Shown piece by piece: positions 57,614 through 64,000 of a stretch of 64,000 nt of DNA. The translations under genes and the position numbers were made by a program. This DNA comes from an uncultured Oscillospiraceae bacterium (GTDB taxonomy: Bacteria; Bacillota; Clostridia; Oscillospirales; Acutalibacteraceae), in NCBI GenBank assembly GCA_949289045.1, contig CASEMN010000008.1, forward strand, positions 31,312 through 95,311, in the 5' to 3' direction. The stretch's first letter is position 1, and the number at the start of each line of letters is the position of its first letter. The notes beneath the pieces are model-generated. The model was not told the origin of the DNA. It made no database searches and saw only the letters and a list, made by a program, of their open reading frames with translations.

Positions 57614-59719
57614 TCAGATAGGGCACTTTTCTATTATTGCCGTCTCCTTTGTGTTTGTGAACACTCCCGCATTTTCGGAAATGCTCTGACCGTCGAAAAG
57701 CGAAAGGGTGAAATCACCTTTGAGGAATACCTTGTTTCCGTGGTCATCTATGGAATAGAAATCGGATTCCTTGAGGCTGAATTCTATTTCCTTTTCCTCT
57801 CCCGCCTTAGTGCCGAAACGCTTTACGGCAATGAGTGATTTTATGGGGTTTCTGTAATCTGTCTCAGGATAGGATACATAAAGCTGTAAAACTTCGTCGC
57901 TGTCCATATTTCCTGTGTTTTTGACTTTAACAGAAAGTGTAAGCTTCTCGCCGTCAAAGTTTTTATCTGTAAGTTCAAAATCGGTGTAGGTAAGTCCGTA
58001 GCCGAAAGGATAATCCACTTTCCCGCGGAAATATTTGTATGTGCGGTTTTCCATGCTGTAATCCCTGAAATCGGGAACATCCTTTATGTCGTGGTAAAAT
58101 GTCACCGGAAGTTTGCCGGAGGGTGAAACTTTTCCGAAAAGGATATTTGCAATTGCCTTGCCGCCCTTGGCTCCGGGATACCAGCACTGTAAAATTGCGT
58201 CAACCTTATCTGCATATTTGCCGAAGCTGATGCATCCGCCGGAGAAGTTGAGGAGAATTATCTTTTTGCCAAGTTTAAGCAGCTTGTCGAGAAGCTGCTG
58301 CTGAACTTCGGGAAGCTCAAGAGTGATTCTGTCACCCTGTTTACCTATGTTTCCGCCGCCTCCGTTAAGAGCTCCGCCGGCCTCTTCACCCTCAATTGAT
58401 GAATCGAGTCCGGTGCAGAATATAATAACGTCGCAGTTTTCGGCTTTCTTTACCGCTGCATCAGGGTCGGGGCTTTCTTTTTCATTATAAAGATGTATTC
58501 CTTGGTCATAAACTGTATCCTTGTTGCAGGAAAGTATAGCCTCGTGCATCTTTATGTAGCTTGAAGGACTTCCGGCATAGTTGCCTAAATATGCAAGCTC
58601 ATTTTCTGAGTTGTAGCCTGTAAGGAATATTTTCTGAGCATTTTCTTTGAGAGGCAGAATACCGTTGTTTTTAAGCATTACAATGCCTTTTTCCGCAACC
58701 TCTACAGCGAAGTTTTCATGTTCGCTGCTGGCTATTTCCTCAGTGCCGATTTTGTTGAAGGGACATTCCGGGTCGAACATACCCAAAAGACTTCTTATGT
58801 ATATAAGTCTTGCAACTGATTTTCTGATTGTTTCCTTGTTAGTGTATCCAAAAGCGCAGGAGAGGGGGATGAGCCTGTAAAGTGCTCCGCATTCAAGGTC
58901 ACAGCCTTTATTGAGTGCGAGAGCAGCGCCTTTAAGTGGATTTTTCTCATACTTGTGTCTAAAAACAATATCGAGTATTGCACCGCAGTCTGATACGTAA
59001 TATCCGTCAAAGCCCCATTCTTTTCTCAGAAGCTTTTCCATTAAAGTGGGGGAAGCGCAGCAGGGCTCTCCGTTAGTGCGGTTGTATGCACCCATAACGC
59101 CGCTTACCTTTGCCTCTTTTACCGCTTTTTCAAAGGCGGGAAGATATGTTTCAAACATATCCTTTTTAGTAGCTTTTGCATTAAATGTATGTCTTTCGGG
59201 CTCTGGACCGCTGTGTACTGCAAAATGCTTTGCACAGGCAGAGGTTTTTATATATTTTTCGTCATCGCCCTGAAGTCCCTTTATGAAAGCTACACCTAAA
59301 ATGGAAGTAAGATATGGGTCTTCGCCGTAGGTTTCGTGGCCTCTTCCCCAGCGGGGATCACGGTATATATTGATGTTGGGCGACCACATTGTAAGGCCCT
59401 TGTAAATTCCAAAGTCGCCCTGACTTTGGCTGTAGTTGAATTTAGCTCTGGCTTCAGTGGAAATCATCTGAGCCACACGGAAAAGTATATCGTCGCTGAA
59501 AGTGGCAGCCATGGCTATTGCTTGAGGGAAAACTGTGGCTATTCCGGCTCTGGCAACGCCGTGAAGACTTTCGTTCCACCAGTTGTATTTTTTTATTCCG
59601 TATTTAGGCAGAGCCCGTGATGTATAAAGAAGCTGGGAAGATGCCTGAAGAACATTAAGCTTTTTGGCAGTTTGCTCTCCTTTTTCTCTGTGGAGCCGGC
59701 GGTTTTCTTCGGTAATCAT
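57614..59719 (-). CDS. Glycoside hydrolase family 3 (beta-glucosidase/xylosidase)
   Basis: This 701-residue cytoplasmic enzyme has the GH3 N-terminal barrel (about residues 25-340; YNWWNESLHGVAR, WSPNINIYRDPRWGRGHETYGEDP), the nucleophile Asp in YVSDCGAI, the C-terminal sandwich domain (about 350-570; GSSIEGEEAGG), and a fibronectin type III-like domain at the end. NIYRDPRWGRGHE and SDCGAI favour beta-xylosidase or arabinosidase-like members, but specificity is not certain. The ATG at 59719 follows AAGGGGTG; GTG 59731 and TTG 59743 are other options. It is divergent from the LacI-type gene and shares an operator with it. Confidence 0.92.
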   Translation of the reverse strand: MITEENRRLHREKGEQTAKKLNVLQASSQLLYTSRALPKYGIKKYNWWNESLHGVARAGIATVFPQAIAMAATFSDDILFRVAQMISTEARAKFNYSQSQGDFGIYKGLTMWSPNINIYRDPRWGRGHETYGEDPYLTSILGVAFIKGLQGDDEKYIKTSACAKHFAVHSGPEPERHTFNAKATKKDMFETYLPAFEKAVKEAKVSGVMGAYNRTNGEPCCASPTLMEKLLRKEWGFDGYYVSDCGAILDIVFRHKYEKNPLKGAALALNKGCDLECGALYRLIPLSCAFGYTNKETIRKSVARLIYIRSLLGMFDPECPFNKIGTEEIASSEHENFAVEVAEKGIVMLKNNGILPLKENAQKIFLTGYNSENELAYLGNYAGSPSSYIKMHEAILSCNKDTVYDQGIHLYNEKESPDPDAAVKKAENCDVIIFCTGLDSSIEGEEAGGALNGGGGNIGKQGDRITLELPEVQQQLLDKLLKLGKKIILLNFSGGCISFGKYADKVDAILQCWYPGAKGGKAIANILFGKVSPSGKLPVTFYHDIKDVPDFRDYSMENRTYKYFRGKVDYPFGYGLTYTDFELTDKNFDGEKLTLSVKVKNTGNMDSDEVLQLYVSYPETDYRNPIKSLIAVKRFGTKAGEEKEIEFSLKESDFYSIDDHGNKVFLKGDFTLSLFDGQSISENAGVFTNTKETAIIEKCPI

Positions 59720-59767
59720 TTTATGGTGCACACCCCTTGACAATATGTTTTTTGTATATTATAATGT

Positions 59768-59787
59768 TTTCGTGCACGTGCACGAAA
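59768..59787. promoter_or_regulatory. Operator: perfect 20-bp palindrome
   Basis: TTTCGTGCACGTGCACGAAA is a perfect palindrome with a central CG-like step, as expected for LacI-family operators. It lies just downstream of the minus-strand promoter for the GH3 gene, so a bound repressor would block GH3 transcription. Confidence 0.75.
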
Positions 59788-59797
59788 TATATAAAAT

Positions 59798-59826
59798 ATT
59801 GTACCACATCATGTAAATAAAATCAA
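59798..59826 (-). promoter_or_regulatory. Promoter of the GH3 gene
   Basis: On the minus strand TTGATT (59821-59826) and TACAAT (59798-59803) are separated by 17 bases; the palindromic operator begins about 10 bases downstream. Confidence 0.6.
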
Positions 59827-59852
59827 GAGAAAAAATAAACGGAGGTGTTTTT

Positions 59853-60878
59853 GTGGCTATAACAGTTAAGGAGATAGCCCGTCTTGCAGGGGTCAGCAGG
59901 GGGACTGTTGACAGGGCGCTTAAAGGCAGGGACGGCATAAACAGGGAGACCAAAGAGCGAATACTCAAAATAGCACAGGAACACAACTATACGCCAAATC
60001 TCATAGGAAAAGCTCTTGTTTATTCAAAGCATCCCATAAAGGTGTCGGTAATACTCAACAGCGTCGGCAACGACTTTTTCAGTGAAATGAAGAGGGGATT
60101 CTTTGAAGCTGAAAGAGAATATTCATCTTACGGGATAATTCTGACACTTTGTGAGATCAAGGGATACAAAAGCGAAGATATTTTAAGGGCGATTGAGAAA
60201 ATAGATGAAGATACAAAAGCGTTAATTCTTACACCTGTAAACGATGAAAAGGTGCGGGAAAAAATCAATGAGCTTACGGAAAAGGGAATTTGTGTAATTA
60301 CCGTTTCAAGCGATATAGAGGAGTCGAAAAGAACCGCATATGTAGGCTGCGACTATCTCAAGAGCGGACGCATAGCGGGAAGACTTATAAGGCTTCTCAA
60401 TAAAAAGGGTGCATCGGTATGTATTGCTACGGGAAGCGCCAATCATAAAGGACATATGAGCCGAGTTGAGGGCATAAGGTCATACCTTGAATACCACGGC
60501 AACGATATAAATATAGCGGGAGTTATAGAAAATCAGGATGATAATGAAACAGCTTATGTAAATACGAAAGAGTTTTTGAAATCCCATAGTAATATAAGCT
60601 TTGTCTACATTACTGCCGGCGGAGTTTCGGGAACGGTTAGGGCTGTCAGGGAGGAAGCTGAGAAGACAGGAAGAAGAATCGGAATCGGATGTTTTGACGA
60701 CACTCCGGAAATAGAGAAGGCAGTAAAAAGCGGCGATATAGAAGCTACAATCTGCCAGCAGCCTTTTGAGCAGGGATATAATGCAGTAAAGCTTATTTTT
60801 GAAAAGATAGTGGCGAAAAAGGAAATTGACGAATTTAACTATACTCAGCTTATAATCAAGGTAGATGAATCGATGTAA
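59853..60878 (+). CDS. LacI-family transcriptional regulator
   Basis: This 341-residue protein starts VTVKEIARLAGVSRGTVDRALKGRDGINRET-type sequence: a LacI helix-turn-helix (residues 4-25) and hinge helix, then a periplasmic-binding-protein-like sugar domain (about 60-341). The GTG at 59853 follows ACGGAGGTG. It is divergent from the GH3 gene and the palindrome at 59768 lies between them, so it probably represses that gene and releases it in the presence of a sugar such as xylobiose or cellobiose (inference). A terminator follows at 60964. Confidence 0.93.
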   Translation: MAITVKEIARLAGVSRGTVDRALKGRDGINRETKERILKIAQEHNYTPNLIGKALVYSKHPIKVSVILNSVGNDFFSEMKRGFFEAEREYSSYGIILTLCEIKGYKSEDILRAIEKIDEDTKALILTPVNDEKVREKINELTEKGICVITVSSDIEESKRTAYVGCDYLKSGRIAGRLIRLLNKKGASVCIATGSANHKGHMSRVEGIRSYLEYHGNDINIAGVIENQDDNETAYVNTKEFLKSHSNISFVYITAGGVSGTVRAVREEAEKTGRRIGIGCFDDTPEIEKAVKSGDIEATICQQPFEQGYNAVKLIFEKIVAKKEIDEFNYTQLIIKVDESM

Positions 60879-60963
60879 TTGGTGCAGTTTTAAAGGTGAA
60901 ATATTGAACCTGTTTGCACAAAATGGGATGAAAAGTGCGAATTATAATTTAATTTATATTGTT

Positions 60964-60997
60964 ATCAACCTGCGTTTCTCAGGCAGGTTGATTTTTT
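60964..60997 (+). terminator. Terminator of the LacI-type gene
   Basis: ATCAACCTGC pairs with GCAGGTTGAT and is followed by TTTTTT. Confidence 0.9.
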
Positions 60998-61000
60998 ATA

Positions 61001-61029
61001 TTGACAGAGAAAATGCTTCGTGTTAGAAT
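61001..61029 (+). promoter_or_regulatory. Promoter of the TetR-ABC operon
   Basis: TTGACA and TAGAAT lie 17 bases apart. The last base of the -10 overlaps the first base of the palindromic operator. Confidence 0.75.
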
Positions 61030-61060
61030 GAAAACAGATGTTTTAAAACTAATGTTTTCA
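61029..61060. promoter_or_regulatory. Probable TetR operator
   Basis: TGAAAACA (61029-61036) and TGTTTTCA (61053-61060) are inverted half-sites between the promoter and the tetR-type gene; an inner AAAACAGATGTTTT palindrome overlaps the left half. Confidence 0.6.
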
Positions 61061-61078
61061 ATAGAATGAGAGATGAGA

Positions 61079-61645
61079 ATGATGCCGCCGAAACAAAAGT
61101 TTACCCGTGAAGAGATAATAGAAGCAGCGTTTAAGATTGTAAGAGAAAATGGCATAAAGGCTCTTACAGCCCGTTCATTGGCAGCAAAGCTTGAAAGTTC
61201 GCCGAGACCAATATTTACTGTTTTTGAAAGCATGGATGAAGTTCATCGGGAAACGATAAGGGCTGCGGAAAAGCTTTTTAACAACTATGTGCTCGAAGGC
61301 ATGAAAGAGCCGATTCCGTTTAAAGGAAGCGGAAAGGCGTATATACGTTTTGCCAGAGAAGAACCTAATCTCTTTAAGCTGCTTTTTATGTCCGGTGACG
61401 GAACAGTGAAATCCGAAGAGGTTTTTGCATTTATTGACAGCACTATGGGTCATGTGGTGGAAGCTGCAAGCAGCGGATTCAATATTGATGCTGATGCTGC
61501 ACGTAGGCTCTATCATCACATGTGGATCTATTCCCACGGAATGGCAGTTTTGCAGGCTACAGGAGTATGTAATTTTACAGATGAAGAGGCCGACGCTATG
61601 CTCTATGAAGCAGGGTTTGGACTTTATAAAATAATCAAGGGGTGA
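61079..61645 (+). CDS. TetR-family transcriptional regulator
   Basis: This protein of about 188 residues has an N-terminal TetR helix-turn-helix (FTREEIIEAAFKIVRENGIK, ALTARSLAAKLESSPRPIF) and a C-terminal ligand domain. Three ATGs at 61073, 61079 and 61082 are possible; spacing from GAGAG favours 61079 or 61082. The palindrome at 61029 lies between its promoter and start, so it probably represses itself and the ABC genes. The ligand is unknown. The ABC ATPase gene starts five bases after its stop. Confidence 0.9.
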   Translation: MMPPKQKFTREEIIEAAFKIVRENGIKALTARSLAAKLESSPRPIFTVFESMDEVHRETIRAAEKLFNNYVLEGMKEPIPFKGSGKAYIRFAREEPNLFKLLFMSGDGTVKSEEVFAFIDSTMGHVVEAASSGFNIDADAARRLYHHMWIYSHGMAVLQATGVCNFTDEEADAMLYEAGFGLYKIIKG

Positions 61646-61649
61646 ATTT

Positions 61650-62558
61650 ATGGATATAATTAAAGTGCAGAATCTAAAAAAATATTTTGGAGAAGTACAT
61701 GCAGTTGACGGCTTGTCTTTCACCGTAAAAGAAGGTGAGCTTTTTGCCTTTCTCGGTCTTAACGGAGCCGGAAAAAGTACAACTATCTCTATTATGTGCT
61801 CAACTCTCAAAAGAGACAGCGGTACAGTGATAATAGATAATATGGATATCGACGCAGACAGCGACAAAATCAGAGGAGAAATAGGTATAGTATTTCAGGA
61901 CTCTGTCCTTGACAGTGTTTTAAGCGGAAAGGAAAACCTGAAAATCAGGGCAGGACTTTACGGGATTCATGCAGAAGAATGTGATAGGAGAATATGTGAG
62001 CTTAGTAGTTTGCTGGAATTGAGTGATTTTCTGAACAGACCAATGAATAAGCTTTCTGGTGGACAAAGGCGGCGACTTGATGTAGCAAGGGCACTTATAC
62101 ATAATCCGAAGATTTTGATTCTTGACGAACCGACCACAGGTCTCGACCCTCATTCGAGAAAAGCTGTGTGGAATGTAATAGATAAACTGCGCAGAGAAAA
62201 GGGCTTGACTGTTTTTCTCACAACCCATTATATGGAGGAGGCAGCGCAGGCCGATTATGTTGTAATTCTTGACAGTGGAAAAGTTGCCGCTGAAGGCACA
62301 CCGCATGAATTGAAAAAACGTTATACCGGCGACTTTATAAAGCTTTACGATGCGGACAAAAGCGAGCTTGAAAGGTACAATATACGTTTTACTGAGGAAG
62401 CCGAATGTTTTGTTATTGCGGCAGAAAGTACGGCTCATGCCAAAAATCTGATAACAACTTATCCACAGCTGTTTGAGGATTTTGAAGTGGTAAAAGGAAA
62501 AATGGATGATGTCTTTCTTGCTGTTACAGGAAAAAAATTAAGGGAGGCGGAAGAATGA
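61650..62558 (+). CDS. ABC transporter ATP-binding protein (drug-export type)
   Basis: This 302-residue ATPase has the Walker A motif GLNGAGKSTT (about residues 37-46), the signature LSGGQRRRLDVARAL, Walker B ILILDEPTTGLDP and the H-loop TTHYMEE. It belongs to the DrrA-like class with a C-terminal extension of about 85 residues. The permease gene overlaps its stop by four bases. The pair, under a TetR regulator, is probably an exporter of a drug or lipid-like molecule; the substrate is unknown. Confidence 0.94.
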   Translation: MDIIKVQNLKKYFGEVHAVDGLSFTVKEGELFAFLGLNGAGKSTTISIMCSTLKRDSGTVIIDNMDIDADSDKIRGEIGIVFQDSVLDSVLSGKENLKIRAGLYGIHAEECDRRICELSSLLELSDFLNRPMNKLSGGQRRRLDVARALIHNPKILILDEPTTGLDPHSRKAVWNVIDKLRREKGLTVFLTTHYMEEAAQADYVVILDSGKVAAEGTPHELKKRYTGDFIKLYDADKSELERYNIRFTEEAECFVIAAESTAHAKNLITTYPQLFEDFEVVKGKMDDVFLAVTGKKLREAEE

Positions 62559-63448
62559 AAATCCTAATGCTGCTCACAGGCAGAAATATAAAAATATATT
62601 TTAGGGACAGGATTACTTTTATTACTTCCTTAATAACTCCGGTGATACTTTTAATTTTATACGTTACTTTTCTTCGCAGCGTTTACACAGATTCCATTAT
62701 ATCTTCTCTTCCGCCAGGAATAAATCTTCCCTCAAAACTTATAAATGGACTCACCGGCGGATGGCTTGTGTCGTCAATCATAGGTGTTTCATCGGTTACG
62801 GTAGCATTTTGCTCCAATAATATAATGGCTATGGATAAGGTAACCAGAAGGATCAATGATTTTTATGTAACGCCCGTTAAAAAGAGCACTTTAGCCATAA
62901 GTTATTACATAGCCAATTTTATAACTACGGCAATTGTAATTTTCTGCGGCATAATAGTATGTTTAGCTTTTCTTGCAACAACAGGATGGTATCTTACTTT
63001 AGGTGATATAGGATTTATAGCTTTGGACGCCTTAGGCTGTATATTTTTTGGTACATCTCTGGCTGCATTCGTAGAGCAGTTCGTATCAACTCAGGGAGCG
63101 GTAAGTGCTGTTTCTACTCTTATTTCATCAATGTACGGCTTTATCTGCGGTGCTTATATGCCTATTTCTCAGTTTTCCGAAGGTATACAGAAATTTGTAA
63201 GCTTTATACCGGGAACTTATGGTACTGTACTTTTGAGAAACCATTTTATGGGCGGAGCAATAAATGAACTTGGAAAAATCATCCCTGGTGGAAATGTTCA
63301 GCCAATCCGCGAAATGTTTGACAATACAATTTCTTTTTTTGGCAGTGAAGTTACAGTTCCTGTCCAGTATGGTATACTATATATTTCCGCTGCGGTTATA
63401 CTATTTTTATATATAATCTCAAGCAAAATGCGAACTAAAAAGGCATGA
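62555..63448 (+). CDS. ABC-2 type transporter permease
   Basis: This 297-residue membrane protein has six likely helices and starts KILMLLTGRNIKIYFRDRI, the typical ABC-2 head with a basic cytoplasmic N-terminus and RDR word. The C-terminal helices include YGFICGAYMPISQFSEGIQ. It overlaps the ATPase gene by four bases (ATGA) and completes the exporter. A terminator lies downstream at 63498. Confidence 0.92.
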   Translation: MKILMLLTGRNIKIYFRDRITFITSLITPVILLILYVTFLRSVYTDSIISSLPPGINLPSKLINGLTGGWLVSSIIGVSSVTVAFCSNNIMAMDKVTRRINDFYVTPVKKSTLAISYYIANFITTAIVIFCGIIVCLAFLATTGWYLTLGDIGFIALDALGCIFFGTSLAAFVEQFVSTQGAVSAVSTLISSMYGFICGAYMPISQFSEGIQKFVSFIPGTYGTVLLRNHFMGGAINELGKIIPGGNVQPIREMFDNTISFFGSEVTVPVQYGILYISAAVILFLYIISSKMRTKKA

Positions 63449-63497
63449 TGCGAGAAAAATTCTATGATAGAGAAAATACAACTTGACTGAGATATAA

Positions 63498-63545
63498 GCA
63501 CCAATGAAAGTGTGAGTAAATTTAACACATTCATTGGTGCTTTGT
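63498..63545 (+). terminator. Terminator of the TetR-ABC operon
   Basis: GCACCAATGAAAGTGT pairs with ACACATTCATTGGTGC (one mismatch), followed by TTTGTGTTT. Confidence 0.75.
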
Positions 63546-63597
63546 GTTTCATAAATAAATTACGAATCGTACTTAAAAGGTATTTATAATCGAAAGG

Positions 63598-63822
63598 TTG
63601 TCCATAAAACTGAAAAAAGACTGCTTGACACCTCGTTTGCACCCGCATTTGCTGCGGCATACATTTGCCACACGGTATCTGGAAAACGGCGGTAATATGT
63701 ACACTCTACAGCAGATTTTGGGACACAGCAGCCTTGAAATGGTGAAAAAGTATGTACACTTGACAAGCCAAAAAAACGTGGTCTATTTTTCAAGCTTCAG
63801 CCCGCTGGATAACATAGGCTGA
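63598..63822 (+). pseudogene. Truncated tyrosine recombinase (integrase) C-terminus
   Basis: Only about the last 65 residues of a phage-type integrase remain: HLLRHTFATRYLENGG contains the catalytic box II HxxR, and KKYVHL contains the nucleophile Tyr. LQQILGHSSLEMV lies between. The catalytic Arg of box I and the N-terminal domains are missing, so it cannot be active. The frame opens at a TTG with no ribosome binding site. It lies next to a tRNA 3' fragment, as expected for an integration-site remnant. Confidence 0.85.
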
Positions 63823-63831
63823 CAAAAGAAA

Positions 63832-63860
63832 AAACCTGTAACCGCAAAGGCTACAGGTTT
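63832..63860. terminator. Hairpin after the integrase fragment
   Basis: AAACCTGTA and TACAGGTTT form a 9-bp stem; the better T tract is on the minus strand, so it may serve transcription from beyond the window edge. Confidence 0.6.
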
Positions 63861-63863
63861 AAA

Positions 63864-63908
63864 TGGTCCGAGTGGCGAGACTTGAACTCACGGCCTCTTG
63901 CCCCCCAG
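63864..63908 (-). tRNA. tRNA 3' half (proline-like), probable attachment-site core
   Basis: On the minus strand the sequence CTGGGGGGCAAG, AGGCC, T-stem GTGAG, T-loop TTCAAGT, CTCGC, CACTCGG and ACCA matches a tRNA from the anticodon loop to an encoded CCA. The acceptor half CACTCGG has no 5' partner: the sequence beyond 63908 does not pair with it. GGG in the loop suggests tRNA-Pro. This is what an att site of a tRNA-targeting integrase looks like after insertion or loss of an element. Confidence 0.7.
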
Positions 63909-63920
63909 AATATAGCAGAA

Positions 63921-63960
63921 CCCTGTTTCAGTTCTTAGATTGCTGAGGCAGGGATTTTTT
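63921..63960 (+). terminator. Terminator-like hairpin near the right edge
   Basis: CCCTG and CAGGG, with an inner TTCAG/CTGA pairing, are followed by ATTTTTT. What it terminates lies in the att-like remnant region. Confidence 0.6.
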
Positions 63961-64000
63961 ATTGTCTGCTGTCAGTAGTTTTCGCTTGTTTCAAAGGCGT

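Overview
The window looks like a chromosomal segment of a moderately AT-rich, Gram-positive, spore-forming anaerobe of the Clostridia, probably an Oscillospiraceae/Ruminococcaceae-type gut bacterium (inference). The signs are a spoIIAA-spoIIAB-sigF operon, a CwlD-type amidase, an IspH-ribosomal protein S1 fusion, a DUF512-der pair, an anaerobic sulfatase with its radical-SAM maturase, an [FeFe]-hydrogenase-like protein, and GGAGG ribosome binding sites with TTGACA/TATAAT promoters throughout. No 16S gene is present, so the taxonomy is not proven.

Layout. 1-3.7 kb: an unrecognised ORF at the edge, a tRNA-Leu(UAG), a family 2 glycosidase and a WYL regulator. 3.7-4.5 kb: a stretch without conventional genes that holds two promoter-to-terminator units encoding very short, related hydrophobic peptides. 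4.5-10.4 kb: nrdR, a sugar isomerase-like gene, an ECF-type sigma factor with a membrane-bound partner, small membrane proteins and an aspartate aminotransferase. 10.5-21.3 kb: valS-folC, the spoIIA operon, a large lipoprotein, cwlD-radA and a DUF6873-like gene. 21.3-24.6 kb: a membrane-tethered sulfatase and its maturase behind a structured leader. 24.7-32.9 kb: mtaB, a D,D-carboxypeptidase, pgi, a P-loop protein, DUF177-rpmF, DUF512-der. 32.9-35.1 kb: a small accessory island of dispersed 66-bp repeats, a putative attenuator, a methyltransferase and an acetyltransferase. 35.1-44.4 kb: rpmB, metF-metH, an RpiR regulator, and a flavoprotein-cmk-plsC-ispH/rpsA run. 44.5-47.6 kb: a five-gene minus-strand cluster (DRTGG, ATPase, [FeFe]-hydrogenase-like, DRTGG, PHP) that looks like a redox-linked signalling module. 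48-52.4 kb: serC-serA and the KDG kinase/KDPG aldolase pair. 52.6-57.5 kb: a GH16 lipoprotein, a GyrI-like protein, a GNAT whose 5' end duplicates that of copA, and copA with a nested copZ-like reading frame. 57.6-63.9 kb: a GH3 gene and LacI-type regulator sharing a perfect 20-bp palindrome, a TetR-ABC exporter operon, then an integrase fragment and a tRNA 3' half that look like the remnant of an integrated element.

How the genes fit together. The secreted or cytoplasmic glycosidases (GH2, GH3, GH16), the sulfatase pair, pgi and the KDG kinase/aldolase fit a glycan- and uronate-degrading lifestyle. Most of the rest is housekeeping: translation, folate and methionine metabolism, serine synthesis, phospholipid and isoprenoid synthesis, sporulation and cell wall. 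The most unusual signals are the short-peptide loci, the dispersed repeat with stem-preserving substitutions, the hydrogenase-like signalling cluster lacking a key cysteine, the alternative-pairing leader RNAs, and the copA-derived gene head and nested copZ. All coordinates and motifs were read by eye; no alignment, folding or database search was run.
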